A stretch of 64,000 nucleotides of DNA from Clostridia bacterium (GTDB lineage: Bacteria; Bacillota; Clostridia; TANB77; CAG-508), in contig JAFXOY010000113.1 of the NCBI GenBank assembly GCA_017528375.1, forward strand, positions 53,032-117,031, in the 5' to 3' direction. Positions 38,177 through 48,199 of the stretch are shown piece by piece. Made by a program: the position numbers and the translations under genes. Under the pieces are notes generated by a model. That model saw nothing but the letters and a program-made list of their open reading frames with translations. It did not search any database and was not told the origin of the DNA. The number at the start of each line of letters is the position of its first letter. Within the stretch, counting starts at the first letter, position 1.

Positions 38177-38821
38177 TTAATCAAGTCGTGGTTTTAATTC
38201 TAAATAAATAGGCTTTTCTTCTCTAATCATTGTTGATTTTCCATGACCTGGATATACTATTGTTTTATTAGGTAGAATCAGTAGTTTTCTTGTTATAGAA
38301 TCCATTATATCTTCTAAACTTCCTGTTGGCAAATCTGTTCTTCCCCAAGTACCTCTAAATAAAGTATCACCACTTATTAAGAAGCCTTCTTTAGCACAAT
38401 ATAAACATGTTCCACCTTTTGTATGCCCTGGAGTATGAATTACTTTAAACTCTAAATCACCTAGATGTAATAAATCACCGTCATTTAATCTAGAATCTGG
38501 TTCAAAACTAGCATCAATTCCAAGAAAATTTGTTAAACTTATTCCCGGATTTGTTAGTCCTTCTGCATCAAATCTATGAATTAAAATCTTTCCGCCTTTT
38601 CTTCTTTGAAGTTCACTAACACCTCCAATATGATCACCGTGGCAATGTGTTAAGTAAATATATTTCAAATCAGCTTTTAAGATATCTAACATATCAATAA
38701 TTTTATCTACTTCAGCCCCAGGGTCAACAACCATGGTTTCTTTTGATAACTCATCTTGAATTATATACACATTTGTGTGAATTTCATAAGGTGTTAAAAC
38801 CTTAATTCTCTTTAGTATCAT
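38177..38821 (-). CDS. MBL-fold metallo-hydrolase (glyoxalase II-like)
   Basis: This 214-residue metallo-beta-lactamase-fold protein has the complete metal set: THCHGDHIGG (near residues 58-67), HTPGHTKGG, SGDTLF and YPGHGKS. It resembles the YqgX/GloB-like group that hydrolyses thioesters such as S-lactoylglutathione or related bacillithiol adducts. The true substrate is not shown. It follows relA by 16 bases and likely shares its transcript. The start has AAGGAAGG. Confidence 0.88.
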   Translation of the reverse strand: MILKRIKVLTPYEIHTNVYIIQDELSKETMVVDPGAEVDKIIDMLDILKADLKYIYLTHCHGDHIGGVSELQRRKGGKILIHRFDAEGLTNPGISLTNFLGIDASFEPDSRLNDGDLLHLGDLEFKVIHTPGHTKGGTCLYCAKEGFLISGDTLFRGTWGRTDLPTGSLEDIMDSITRKLLILPNKTIVYPGHGKSTMIREEKPIYLELKPRLD

Positions 38822-38837
38822 AATTATCCTTCCTTTT

Positions 38838-41039
38838 TTATTTCTTCCTATTTACCTCATATACATTATCAATTTTTCTTAATGATTTCAAAATATTATT
38901 CAAATCATCTAAATTTTCAACTTCAACTGTAACTTCTGTTACAACAATTTTTTCCTTATTAAGCTTTGAATTTACCGCTATTAATCTTGTTTTTACAGAA
39001 GCAATTTGTTTTATAATGTCTGCTAATAAGCCATTTCTATCATTTGCTAATATTTCTATTTCTACATTATAAGAACTTTGGATATTATTGTACCAGTATA
39101 CATCAATCATTCTATCTTCTTGAGAAATTAAATCTTTTATATTAACACAATCTTTTCTGTGAACAGAAACTCCTCTTCCTCTTGTAATAAAACCTACTAT
39201 ATCATCCCCAGGAACTGGATTACAGCATTTTGAAAGTCTTACTAAGCAATTATCTATACCTTTAACAACAACACCTACATTTGAAGGTTTAGTTTTTCTT
39301 CCTCTTTCATTTATTAAATCCTCAAGTGTTTGTTCTATAAATTCATCTTGATTGTCTTTTTTGTATACTTCTAACATTTTGGCAATTATTTTTGATGCAG
39401 ATATTGCACCAAATCCAACTGCTGCATACATATCTTCAATAGTATTAAATTTGTATCTATCTAGTGCTACTTGAATATATTCATTTTTGAAAAGTTTACT
39501 GTAAGATATACCTATTTTTTTGATTTCTTTTTCAATTAAATCTTTTCCTCTTTCTATATTCTCAGCTCTTTGAGTTTTCTTAAACCAACTTTGAATTTTA
39601 CTTTTTGCACTTGTACTTTTTACAAATTTTAACCAATCACGGCTTGGTCCTTTTGATTGATCTGATGTTACAATCTCAACTATATCACCATTTTTTAAAG
39701 TTGTAATAATTGGCATCATTTTGCTATTAATTTTACATCCTGTCATATGATGTCCAATTTCAGCATGAACACTGTAAGCAAAATCTATTGGTGTTGCGCC
39801 TCTTGGTAAAACTTTAATTTGTCCTTTTGGCGTAAACACATAAACTTCATCAACAAAAAGTTCGGTTTTTAATGTGTTTAAAAATTCTTGTGGATCTTGC
39901 ATATCTTTTTGCCATTCTAAAGTTTCACGAAGCCAAGATAACTTATCTTCTTGTACAGTTACATTAGATTTTTTAAATCTATTTGCTTCTTTATAAGCCC
40001 AGTGAGCTGCAATACCAAATTCTGCTATTCTATGCATTTCCCAAGTACGAATTTGCACTTCGAAAGGTGTTCCTTTTGGGCCAATCAAAGTTGTGTGTAA
40101 TGATTGATACATATTAGGTTTTGGAACTGAAATATAATCTTTAAACCTTCCTGGCATTGGATTATATAGTTCATGAACTACACCTAAAGCTGCATAGCAA
40201 TCTTTTACATTATCAACTAAAATTCGTAATGCAAATAAATCATAAATTTGATCAAGTGATTTATTATCTCTTTGCATTTTTCTATAAATACTATATAAAT
40301 GCTTTGCTCTTCCAGTAATTTCAGCTTTTATTTTTTGCTTTTTTAATTCTTCATTAATTTGCTCAACAATTTGATTAATAAATTTTAGTCTCTCTTCTCT
40401 TTTTTTATCAATTCCTTCTACAATTTCTCTAAATTCATCTGGATTTAAATATTTAAAGGCTAAATCTTCTAGCTCCCATTTTAAAGAATACATACCAAGT
40501 CTATTTGCAAGAGGTGCATATAAATCTTGTGTTTCTTTGGCAATGGCAATTTGTCTGTCTCTTTTCAAAAATTTAAGAGTTCTCATATTGTGCAATCTAT
40601 CTGCTAATTTAATTAAAATTACCCTGATATCTTTTCCCATCGCCAAAAACATTTTTCTGTAATTTTCAACTTGTTGTTCTTCTGCGCTTGTATATTTTAA
40701 GTTTCCAAGCTTTGTAACACCATCAACCATTTCCGCAATTTCTGTTGAAAATTCTCTTGCTAAATCTTGAATGGTAACCTCTGTATCTTCAGCAACATCG
40801 TGCAATAAGGCCGCGCAAATAGTTGCATCATCTAGTTCTAAACCGGCCAAAATATATGCTACTTGAACTGGATGAATTATATATGGTTCACCAGATTTTC
40901 TTAGTTGGTCGCCATGTTTCTCTTTAGCAAAATCATAAGCTCTTTTTATTAATTTTAAATCACTTTTTCTATTATTTTTTTTCATTTTGTCAAGAACATC
41001 ATCTATAGTTGCGTCTTTTATTTCTGACAATATAATCAT
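38838..41039 (-). CDS. relA: Bifunctional (p)ppGpp synthetase/hydrolase
   Basis: Rel makes and degrades the stringent-response alarmone. The 733-residue protein has the HD hydrolase domain (ALLHDVAEDTEV), the synthetase domain (DNKSLDQIYDLFALRILV, YKEANRFKK), a TGS domain (VYVFTPKGQIKVLPRGATPIDFAY), a conserved zinc-finger-like region (RLSKCCNPVPGDDIVGFITRGRGVSVH) and a C-terminal ACT domain. The ribosome site AAAGGA abuts the ATG at 41039, so the TTG nine bases on (41030) may be the true start. It follows recJ in an operon. Confidence 0.97.
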   Translation of the reverse strand: MIILSEIKDATIDDVLDKMKKNNRKSDLKLIKRAYDFAKEKHGDQLRKSGEPYIIHPVQVAYILAGLELDDATICAALLHDVAEDTEVTIQDLAREFSTEIAEMVDGVTKLGNLKYTSAEEQQVENYRKMFLAMGKDIRVILIKLADRLHNMRTLKFLKRDRQIAIAKETQDLYAPLANRLGMYSLKWELEDLAFKYLNPDEFREIVEGIDKKREERLKFINQIVEQINEELKKQKIKAEITGRAKHLYSIYRKMQRDNKSLDQIYDLFALRILVDNVKDCYAALGVVHELYNPMPGRFKDYISVPKPNMYQSLHTTLIGPKGTPFEVQIRTWEMHRIAEFGIAAHWAYKEANRFKKSNVTVQEDKLSWLRETLEWQKDMQDPQEFLNTLKTELFVDEVYVFTPKGQIKVLPRGATPIDFAYSVHAEIGHHMTGCKINSKMMPIITTLKNGDIVEIVTSDQSKGPSRDWLKFVKSTSAKSKIQSWFKKTQRAENIERGKDLIEKEIKKIGISYSKLFKNEYIQVALDRYKFNTIEDMYAAVGFGAISASKIIAKMLEVYKKDNQDEFIEQTLEDLINERGRKTKPSNVGVVVKGIDNCLVRLSKCCNPVPGDDIVGFITRGRGVSVHRKDCVNIKDLISQEDRMIDVYWYNNIQSSYNVEIEILANDRNGLLADIIKQIASVKTRLIAVNSKLNKEKIVVTEVTVEVENLDDLNNILKSLRKIDNVYEVNRKK

Positions 41040-41061
41040 TCCTTTCTTCTTTTGAAGCAGT

Positions 41062-42747
41062 TTAGTATGATTTTCTAATATCTTTCAAATTAAATTGAAC
41101 GCTTTCTCTTCCGTTAAATCTATTTACTTCAAGGTTTCCAAGTATATCTACTTTATCTCCTAAAAGAAAATCATTAACCAAATGTCCCATGTTGAATCCT
41201 ATTGCATCAATTACTAAACCTTCATCTTTTAAAGTAAGTTTTAAATGCTTTCCTTCTGATAATGCCCTTATTGAATTTATTCTTAAATTTTTGTACATAA
41301 ATATTGGCATTTTATTTGCTTCCCCAAAAGGTTCTAACATATTTAACTCTTCTACTACTTTTATGTTCATATCTTTTGAATTTACTTCTTCATCAACTTT
41401 AATAATTGGTATCAACTCTGAGATATTTGTTTTTTCGACATATGTCTCAAAATCATTTTTAAAGCTTTCAAAATTATCTTTTGATACACTTATTCCAATA
41501 GCCATTGAGTGACCACCAAATCTATCAATGTGTTCTGGGCATTTAGATAAAGCATCGTGTAAATCAAATCCCGGAATGCTTCTACCAGAACCTTTTCCTT
41601 CATTTTCTTCAAAACATATTAAAATACTTGGTTTATAATACATTTCTGTAATTTTTGAAGAAACAATTCCTATTACACCATGATGCCAGTTTTCATCTGC
41701 TAAAACTATACATGGCTTATCTTTTTCTCCATGTTCTATTTTATATAAAACTTCTTCAAAAATCCTTTTTTCTATATCTTGTCTTTGTTTATTAAAATCG
41801 TTTAACTTTTTGGAAATATTGGTTGCTTCAACAATATTTCCTGTTAAAAATAATTGTAATGCATCTTGTTCATGTCCCATTCTACCACATGCATTTATTC
41901 TTGGTGCTACTCCGAAAGAAATAGCAGAAGAATCAATTTTTTTATAACCTATAGCATTTAATAATGCCTTTAAACCAACGTTTTTGGTAACTTCAACTAG
42001 TTTTAAACCTAATTTTGTAATTACTCTGTTCTCATCGACTAATGGAACAATGTCTGATATTGTTCCAACACAAACTATATCTAAATATTTCAAATATTCC
42101 TTTTCGTCCAAATTATAAACTTTGCTGATTGCTTGTGTTAATTTGAAAACAACACCTACACCAGCTAATTGATTGAATGGATATTTATTATCTTTTCTTT
42201 TGGCATCAACAACTGCCAAAGCTTTTGGTAATACTTCTGTTGGTTCATGATGGTCTGTAACTATTGTTTCTAATCCCAAACTATTTGCATAATCAATTTC
42301 TTCTATTCCTGAAATGCCACAGTCAACAGTTATCATTAATTGATATTTTTCAGAAACAATTTTATCAATTGCTGCTTTATTTAATCCATAGCCTTCATCT
42401 AATCTATTTGGAATATAGCTATCTACTTGTAATCCTCTATCAGCTAAGAATTGCTTAAGAACAGTAATACTTGTAATTCCATCTACATCATAATCCCCAT
42501 AAATTATAACTTTTTCCTGATTTTCAATTGCCTGTACAATTCTATCAACTGCAATTTGCATATCAGGCATTAAATAAGGATCATGAAAATCGTTTCTTGT
42601 TGGATTTAAGAAAACTTCTATTTCTTGCTTAGTTTTTAAACCTTTGTTAACTATAATAGTTGATAATAATCTGCTTAATCCAAACTCTTCTTGAACTTTT
42701 TTAACCGCTTCTTCATCTTTTTCATAATACTCCCACTTCTTATTCAT
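41062..42747 (-). CDS. recJ: Single-stranded-DNA-specific exonuclease RecJ
   Basis: RecJ is a 5'-3' single-strand exonuclease of the DHH family used in recombination and mismatch repair. The 561-residue protein has IIYGDYDVDGITS (motif I), TVDCGIS (motif II), VTDHHEP (motif III), the DHHA1 motif GRSIPGFDLHDAL and a C-terminal OB-fold. ATG at 42747 is preferred (AAGGAGAAAAAGG upstream). It leads a recJ-relA-MBL run. Confidence 0.96.
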   Translation of the reverse strand: MNKKWEYYEKDEEAVKKVQEEFGLSRLLSTIIVNKGLKTKQEIEVFLNPTRNDFHDPYLMPDMQIAVDRIVQAIENQEKVIIYGDYDVDGITSITVLKQFLADRGLQVDSYIPNRLDEGYGLNKAAIDKIVSEKYQLMITVDCGISGIEEIDYANSLGLETIVTDHHEPTEVLPKALAVVDAKRKDNKYPFNQLAGVGVVFKLTQAISKVYNLDEKEYLKYLDIVCVGTISDIVPLVDENRVITKLGLKLVEVTKNVGLKALLNAIGYKKIDSSAISFGVAPRINACGRMGHEQDALQLFLTGNIVEATNISKKLNDFNKQRQDIEKRIFEEVLYKIEHGEKDKPCIVLADENWHHGVIGIVSSKITEMYYKPSILICFEENEGKGSGRSIPGFDLHDALSKCPEHIDRFGGHSMAIGISVSKDNFESFKNDFETYVEKTNISELIPIIKVDEEVNSKDMNIKVVEELNMLEPFGEANKMPIFMYKNLRINSIRALSEGKHLKLTLKDEGLVIDAIGFNMGHLVNDFLLGDKVDILGNLEVNRFNGRESVQFNLKDIRKSY

Positions 42748-42845
42748 CCTTTTTCTCCTTAAAACTACATATTTTATCATATTTTATACCATTTTAGTAT
42801 TTTTTAAAAGGGGTTTTAAAGAATTTTTTTCAATTATGTATTTTA

Positions 42846-43056
42846 TGCAATAAAAAATCGTGACAGGCTAACTTAAATATATTTAAACGGAGTACAAAGC
42901 GCGCAGTTTGGCGAGATTGCCAAAAGAAGCAAAAGGAACAATGAATATGAGAACACTCCTCACACCCAAGGTTCCTTTTGCCTTTTGACAAGTACGAGCC
43001 AGCAAGCTTACGCAGTTAAATATATTTAAGTTAGCCTGTCACGATTTTTTATTGCA
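42846..43056. repeat. 211-bp element with perfect 41-bp terminal inverted repeats
   Basis: Arms 42846-42886 and 43016-43056 are exact reverse complements. They begin TGCAATAAAAAATCGTGACA and end near TTAAATATATTTAA. The 129-base interior is clearly richer in G and C than its surroundings. It contains nested pairs, GCAAAAGGAAC/GTTCCTTTTGC and TTTGGC/GCCAAA. No open frame of note is present. It lies 12 bases after the tetR stop, so it could end the fatty-acid operon. It may be a MITE or a large structured RNA. The rest of 42748-42845 is AT-rich with nothing recognisable. Confidence 0.9.
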
Positions 43057-43067
43057 TAATTGCTCTA

Positions 43068-43634
43068 TTACTTAGTAATCCCTTTAACAACAGTCGCCAC
43101 ATACCCATCATAAATCTGCTCAGCAGTAACATTTCTATCCTGCTTCAACCTATACAACAAACTTGAAAAAGTTACTCCAAAAATTCCAAAAGCAATAGCT
43201 TCTGCATCTCTATCATGAAAAATACCTTCCTCTATTCCTTCTTTTATTACTTCTTCAATTCTCTTTACATAGTTATTTACAGCCTTCTGACACTTCTTTG
43301 TTCTTGTCGTTTCCCCAAGAGTATTATTAATTACAACTGTTATAAAGTCTTCATAACTAATTATAGTCTTAATTTCAATCATTAAAATTGCCTTTATTTT
43401 ATCTAATGCATTATTACAATGCCTAAATTTTAATTCAATACTATTGTTCAAAAGCTTGGCTCCTTCTTCTAGCATTAAATCAAATAAATCTTCTTTTGTA
43501 TCAAAATGATAATATAACGCTCCTTTTGCAAATCCAGCAACAGCTGTTATCTCTTCTATCCCCGTATTTTCATAGCCTTTTTCAGCAAATAGTTTTATTG
43601 CTGTTTTGAATATAATTCTTTTGGTTTTATTCAT
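43068..43634 (-). CDS. TetR/AcrR family regulator
   Basis: This 188-residue repressor has the TetR helix-turn-helix at the N-terminus (AIKLFAEKGYENTGIEEITAVAGFAKGALYYHFDTKEDLF) and a helical ligand-binding domain. It is the last gene of the fatty-acid synthesis operon, 22 bases after acpP. Control of this operon by an acyl-chain or acyl-CoA ligand is a reasonable inference, although fatty-acid control in Firmicutes is usually by FapR or FabT. The start has AAAGGATG. Confidence 0.9.
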   Translation of the reverse strand: MNKTKRIIFKTAIKLFAEKGYENTGIEEITAVAGFAKGALYYHFDTKEDLFDLMLEEGAKLLNNSIELKFRHCNNALDKIKAILMIEIKTIISYEDFITVVINNTLGETTRTKKCQKAVNNYVKRIEEVIKEGIEEGIFHDRDAEAIAFGIFGVTFSSLLYRLKQDRNVTAEQIYDGYVATVVKGITK

Positions 43635-43656
43635 AATATTATCATCCTTTCAGATT

Positions 43657-43896
43657 TTATTGAATGTTTAATAGATAATCAACAACATCTCCTACTGTCA
43701 CAATTTTTTCAGCTGCTTCATCTGGAATTTGAATTTCAAACTTTTCCTCAATGCCCATTACTAATTCAACAATATCTAATGAATCAGCAGCTAAATCATC
43801 TACAAATGTAGCGTCTCTTGTAACTAAGTTTTCATCAACACCTAATTGTTCAACTACTATTCCTTTTAATTTTTCAAATACTTCATTTTCATTCAT
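43657..43896 (-). CDS. acpP: Acyl carrier protein
   Basis: This acidic 79-residue protein has the phosphopantetheine attachment motif DSLD (Ser39) and the [16 protein letters not shown] helix. It carries acyl chains between the enzymes encoded next to it. The start follows TTGGAGGAATAG. Confidence 0.98.
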   Translation of the reverse strand: MNENEVFEKLKGIVVEQLGVDENLVTRDATFVDDLAADSLDIVELVMGIEEKFEIQIPDEAAEKIVTVGDVVDYLLNIQ

Positions 43897-43955
43897 TTTC
43901 TATTCCTCCAATTTTTTTATTCTATATGATTTTTTTTACATTTGTCAACATCAAA

Positions 43956-44729
43956 TTAATTTCCCATTATGCAATATCCACTATCTGCATATATAATCTG
44001 ACCTGTTATTGCTTCTGACATCTTACTTAGCAAAAACGTTGCTACGTCTCCTATCTGCTCAATTGTTACATTTCTATGTAAAGGAGATTTTTCTTCAACA
44101 ACATTTAAAATTGAATTAAAATCTTTAATGCCTTTTGCAGATAATGTTTTTATTGGTCCGGATGAAATAGCATTTATTCTCACACCATATTTTCCTAAAT
44201 TAGATGCTAAATACCTTACACTTGCTTCTAATGCTGATTTTGCAATTCCCATCACATTATATCCATCTAATACTTTTGTAGAACCTAAATATGTTAAAGT
44301 AACAATACTTGCATTTTCCTTTAGCATGTCTAGTTCTCTTGCTACTCTTGCTGTTAAAACTAGCGAATAGCTACTTACATCATTTGCATGTGCAAATCCT
44401 TCTTTACTTGTTTGTATGAAGTCATTGTGTAAATCTTCTGTATTTGCGTGTGCAATAGCATGTACAATTCCGTCAATTTTTCCATTTTCTTGTTTTATTT
44501 TTGTAAATACTTCTTTTACTAATTCATCTTCTGAAGCTCCATCTAGTACATATGCTTTGCTATTTTCAAATTCCTCTGTCAACTTTTCAATTTTTTCTTT
44601 GTTTTCTTCTCCCATATATGTAAAAATAAGCTTTGCTCCTTGCTTGTATGCAGATTCTGCAATTCCATAAGCAATGCTCCATTTGTTTCTTATACCCATT
44701 ATCAATATAGTTTTATCTTTTAATATCAT
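43956..44729 (-). CDS. fabI: Enoyl-ACP reductase (NADH)
   Basis: FabI performs the last reduction in each elongation cycle. The 257-residue short-chain dehydrogenase-like protein starts with MILKDKTILIMGIRNKWSIAYG. It has the FabI Y-x6-K catalytic pair in YNVMGIAKSAL, and the C-terminal ITGQIIYADSGYCIMG. ATG 44729 lies one base after the accA stop, and GGGGTG serves as ribosome site. Confidence 0.95.
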   Translation of the reverse strand: MILKDKTILIMGIRNKWSIAYGIAESAYKQGAKLIFTYMGEENKEKIEKLTEEFENSKAYVLDGASEDELVKEVFTKIKQENGKIDGIVHAIAHANTEDLHNDFIQTSKEGFAHANDVSSYSLVLTARVARELDMLKENASIVTLTYLGSTKVLDGYNVMGIAKSALEASVRYLASNLGKYGVRINAISSGPIKTLSAKGIKDFNSILNVVEEKSPLHRNVTIEQIGDVATFLLSKMSEAITGQIIYADSGYCIMGN

Positions 44730-44730
44730 A

Positions 44731-45534
44731 TTAACACCCCATCTTTCTAAATTTATTATATCTCTGCTCAATTACTTCACTTGCAGACATAATTTGTAAT
44801 TTTCTAATATCTTTTAAAATTTGATTTCTTATTTTTAAAGATACTTTTTTAATGAATTCCTCAGTATATTCTTGGCTTTTAGGTTCTTTTATTATTCCAT
44901 CTATAACTCCAAATTCAAATAAATCATCAGAAGTTAATTTCATTTTTTCAGCAGCTTCTTTTGCTCTTTTTGAATCCTTCCATAAAATGCTTGCAAAACC
45001 TTCTGGCGACAAAATTGAATATATGGCATTCTCAAGCATATATACCTTATTTCCTATACCAATTGCAAGTGCACCACCACTAGAGCCTTCGCCTATTACT
45101 ATTGCAATTACTGGAACATGCAAACCTGCCATAGTAAGCATAGATTCTGCAATTGCTTCCCCTTGACCTTTTTCCTCAGCCTCTTTTCCAGGATACGCTC
45201 CTTTTGTATCAATAAAAGTAATTATAGGTCTGTTAAATTTTTCTGCTTGTTTCATAAATCTAATTGCTTTTCTATAACTTTCAGGATTTGGCATTCCGAA
45301 ATTTCTTTCTATATTTTCCCTAGTATTCCTTCCTTTCTGTTCAGCTATGACAGTAAAGTTTTGATTTTCTATTGAAGCCAGCCCACAACAAATAGATTTA
45401 TCATCTTTTGAAACTCTATCACCATGAAGTTCCATAAAATCATCAAAAACGTATTTAATATAATCTAAACTTGTAGGTCTTTTTGGATTTCTTGCAATTT
45501 CTACCTTTTCCCATGCTGTTAAGTTTTCACTCAT
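44731..45534 (-). CDS. accA: Acetyl-CoA carboxylase carboxyltransferase subunit alpha
   Basis: AccA with AccD transfers CO2 from carboxybiotin to acetyl-CoA. The 267-residue protein has the expected [32 protein letters not shown] and [17 protein letters not shown] blocks. Its ATG overlaps the accD stop by four bases (ATGA). It is somewhat shorter than enterobacterial AccA but normal for Firmicutes. Confidence 0.97.
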   Translation of the reverse strand: MSENLTAWEKVEIARNPKRPTSLDYIKYVFDDFMELHGDRVSKDDKSICCGLASIENQNFTVIAEQKGRNTRENIERNFGMPNPESYRKAIRFMKQAEKFNRPIITFIDTKGAYPGKEAEEKGQGEAIAESMLTMAGLHVPVIAIVIGEGSSGGALAIGIGNKVYMLENAIYSILSPEGFASILWKDSKRAKEAAEKMKLTSDDLFEFGVIDGIIKEPKSQEYTEEFIKKVSLKIRNQILKDIRKLQIMSASEVIEQRYNKFRKMGC

Positions 45535-46385
45535 TTATTTAAAGCCTCCTTTTTATGAAACTTTATAATATTATAGATTGTATTTCTTAAATCTTTTCTT
45601 TCTACAATTTTATCTATAAAACCATGCTCAAGCAAAAATTCTGATGTTTGAAAATCTTCTGGTAACTTGTTTCCAATAGTTTGCTCTATTACTTTCCTAC
45701 CAGCAAACCCAATTCTAGCATTTGGTTCTGCGAGAATAATATCACCTAAACTTGCAAATGAAGCAGTAACACCACCGTAAGTTGGATCTGTTAATACTGA
45801 AATATATAATATTCCCGCCTCATTTAATTTAGAAACTGCCTCTGTAGTTTTTGCCATTTGCATTAAAGATAAAATTCCTTCTTGCATTCTTGCACCGCCT
45901 GACGCTGTAAATATAACAATTGGCAACTTTAATTTAATTGCCTGTTCCATTGCATACGTGATTTTTTCACCTACAACAGTGCCCATACTGCCCATCAAAA
46001 ATCCGCTATCCATAACACATATTACTAATTCTTCACCATTTATTTTTCCTGTTCCAATTGAAACTGCTTCTAAAATATTTGTCTTTTGCTTTAGCAATTC
46101 AATTTTATGAATATACCCTTCAAGTTCTAACGGATTATTTGTTTCTAAATCATACTCAAAACGTTTATAAGAATCTTTATCTAAAATTTGTTCTAATCTT
46201 TTATTTATATGTAATTTAAAATAATTCCCACAATAAGGACATATGCTTAAATTATCCTTTAATTCTTCTTTATAAATTATACTTTTACATTTCTCACATT
46301 TTGTCCATTTACCAACAGGAATATCTACATTTGCCTTTTTGCTTGATGGAATAGATTGTCTTTTCTTTATTTTATCTATTATCAT
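45531..46385 (-). CDS. accD: Acetyl-CoA carboxylase carboxyltransferase subunit beta
   Basis: AccD has 284 residues. An N-terminal zinc ribbon (CEKC at about 33-36, CPYCG about 18 residues later) precedes the carboxyltransferase core with [22 protein letters not shown] and [16 protein letters not shown]. It pairs with AccA, encoded immediately downstream with overlapping stop and start. The start follows AAGGAAGAATAG. Confidence 0.97.
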   Translation of the reverse strand: MIIDKIKKRQSIPSSKKANVDIPVGKWTKCEKCKSIIYKEELKDNLSICPYCGNYFKLHINKRLEQILDKDSYKRFEYDLETNNPLELEGYIHKIELLKQKTNILEAVSIGTGKINGEELVICVMDSGFLMGSMGTVVGEKITYAMEQAIKLKLPIVIFTASGGARMQEGILSLMQMAKTTEAVSKLNEAGILYISVLTDPTYGGVTASFASLGDIILAEPNARIGFAGRKVIEQTIGNKLPEDFQTSEFLLEHGFIDKIVERKDLRNTIYNIIKFHKKEALNK

Positions 46386-46400
46386 TTCTATTCTTCCTTT

Positions 46401-47741
46401 CTAATTTGAAACATTTTTATCTATGAAAGATGTGTCATAATTTCCTCTTATAAAATCCGGATTTTTTATTATTTCAAATATAAAGTCTGTGTTTGTAGTA
46501 ACACCTTCAATTACAAATTCTTCTAATGCTCTCTTTAACTTTGATATAGCTTCATTCCTGCTGGTTCCATATACTATTAATTTGGCTATCATTGAGTCAT
46601 AATAACTTGGAATTGTATATCCTTCATATATACCGGTATCTATTCTTATTCCATTTCCACCTGGAAGATTTAGTCCTGTTATTTTTCCTGGACAAGGCAT
46701 AAAATTTTTATATGGATTTTCTGCATTAACTCTGCATTCTATTACATAATTTCTAAATTCAATATCTTTTTGCCTTATTTTTAATTTTTCATTAGCTGCA
46801 ATTCTTATTTGTTCTTTTATTAAATCAATATTAGTTCTAATCTCAGTAATTGGATGTTCAACTTGAACTCTTGTATTCATTTCCATAAAATAAAAGTTTC
46901 TGTCTTTATCAACCAGAAATTCTACTGTTCCTAAACTTGTATAACCTGCTGCTTTAGCTACTTTTATTGCTGTTTCACCCATCTTGTTTCTAAGTTTATC
47001 ATCTAATACCTGTGAAGGAGTTTCTTCTATTATTTTTTGATGATTTCTTTGAATTGTGCAATCCCTTTCACCTAAATGAACTACATTTCCATATTCATCA
47101 GCCATAATTTGAATTTCTATATGTCTTGGATTTTCTATAAATTTTTCAATATATATTTCATCATCATTAAAAGATTTTTTTGCTTCTTGTTTTACCAGAA
47201 TATATGATTTTTCCAAATCGTTTTCATTATACACAACTCTAATTCCTTTGCCTCCGCCACCATTAGCAGCCTTTAACATGATAGGATATCCTATTTTTTT
47301 TGAAACTTTTTTTGCGTCTTCAATACTTTTAACACTTCCATCTGAACCTGGTATAACAGGGATTCCGCACTTTTTCATTAATTCTTTTGAATTTGATTTA
47401 TTTCCTAAACTATCTATTACGCTAGATTTAGGACCAATAAACTTAATATGAGATTCTTCACATATTTTTGCAAATTTTGCATTTTCAGACAAAAAACCAT
47501 AACCTGGATGTATGCTATCGCTGCCTGTAATATTAGCTGCTTCAATAATGTTTTGCACATTTAAATAACTTTTTTGAGCAGGACCTTCTCCTATACAAAT
47601 TGCTTCATCTGCTAATTTTGTATGTAAAGAGTCTTTATCGACTGTTGAATAAACTGCAACAGTTTTTATATTCATTTCTTTGCATGCTCTAATAATTCTT
47701 ACAGCTATTTCTCCTCTATTAGCTATTAGTATTTTATTCAT
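46401..47741 (-). CDS. accC: Biotin carboxylase subunit of acetyl-CoA carboxylase
   Basis: AccC carboxylates the biotin carried by AccB, using ATP and bicarbonate. The 446-residue protein has MNKILIANRGEIAVRIIRAC, the ATP-grasp loop AANGGGGKGIRVV, EKFIENPRHIEIQIM and FLEMNTRVQVEHP-type active-site sequence (MEMNTRVQVEHPITE). The gene lies between fabZ and accD. The start follows AAGAAGGGATAAAC. Confidence 0.98.
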   Translation of the reverse strand: MNKILIANRGEIAVRIIRACKEMNIKTVAVYSTVDKDSLHTKLADEAICIGEGPAQKSYLNVQNIIEAANITGSDSIHPGYGFLSENAKFAKICEESHIKFIGPKSSVIDSLGNKSNSKELMKKCGIPVIPGSDGSVKSIEDAKKVSKKIGYPIMLKAANGGGGKGIRVVYNENDLEKSYILVKQEAKKSFNDDEIYIEKFIENPRHIEIQIMADEYGNVVHLGERDCTIQRNHQKIIEETPSQVLDDKLRNKMGETAIKVAKAAGYTSLGTVEFLVDKDRNFYFMEMNTRVQVEHPITEIRTNIDLIKEQIRIAANEKLKIRQKDIEFRNYVIECRVNAENPYKNFMPCPGKITGLNLPGGNGIRIDTGIYEGYTIPSYYDSMIAKLIVYGTSRNEAISKLKRALEEFVIEGVTTNTDFIFEIIKNPDFIRGNYDTSFIDKNVSN

Positions 47742-47755
47742 AGTTTATCCCTTCT

Positions 47756-48187
47756 TTACTTATTATCTACTAGTGCAAATGTAAGTTCACCTTTTGCAGC
47801 CACCTCGCCATTTACAGTTGCTAAAGCTTCTCCAACTCCTATTGGTCCTTTTTGTTTAATAATCTTTACTTCTAATTTTAGTCTATCTCCAGGCTTTACT
47901 ATTTTTTTAAACTTCATTTTGTCAATTCCAGCAAATAAAGCATTTTTAGATTTATTCTCTTCTAAAGAAAGAATTGCAATAGCACCTGCTTGTGCTAAAC
48001 TTTCAGTTATTAAAACACCTGGCATAATTGGATTACCAGGAAAATGTCCTTGGAAATAATACTCATTATCGCTTACATTTTTATAACACACCGCATATTT
48101 TCCCGGTTCCATACTCTCAACTTCATCTATCATTAAAAATGGTTCTCTTTGTGGAATTATATTTTTAATTTCTTCTTTATTTAACAT
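47756..48187 (-). CDS. fabZ: 3-hydroxyacyl-ACP dehydratase
   Basis: FabZ dehydrates 3-hydroxyacyl-ACP. The 143-residue hotdog-fold protein has the motif FQGHFPGNPIMPGVLITESLAQAG, with the catalytic His and Glu, after an N-terminal IIPQREPFLMIDEV. The length is normal. The start follows AGAGGTATT. Confidence 0.97.
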   Translation of the reverse strand: MLNKEEIKNIIPQREPFLMIDEVESMEPGKYAVCYKNVSDNEYYFQGHFPGNPIMPGVLITESLAQAGAIAILSLEENKSKNALFAGIDKMKFKKIVKPGDRLKLEVKIIKQKGPIGVGEALATVNGEVAAKGELTFALVDNK

Positions 48188-48199
48188 TTCAAAATACCT

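Noticed and set aside
42887-43015. A small gene inside the 211-bp inverted-repeat element
   Set aside because: No frame with a ribosome site and useful length was seen; the interior is better explained by RNA pairing.
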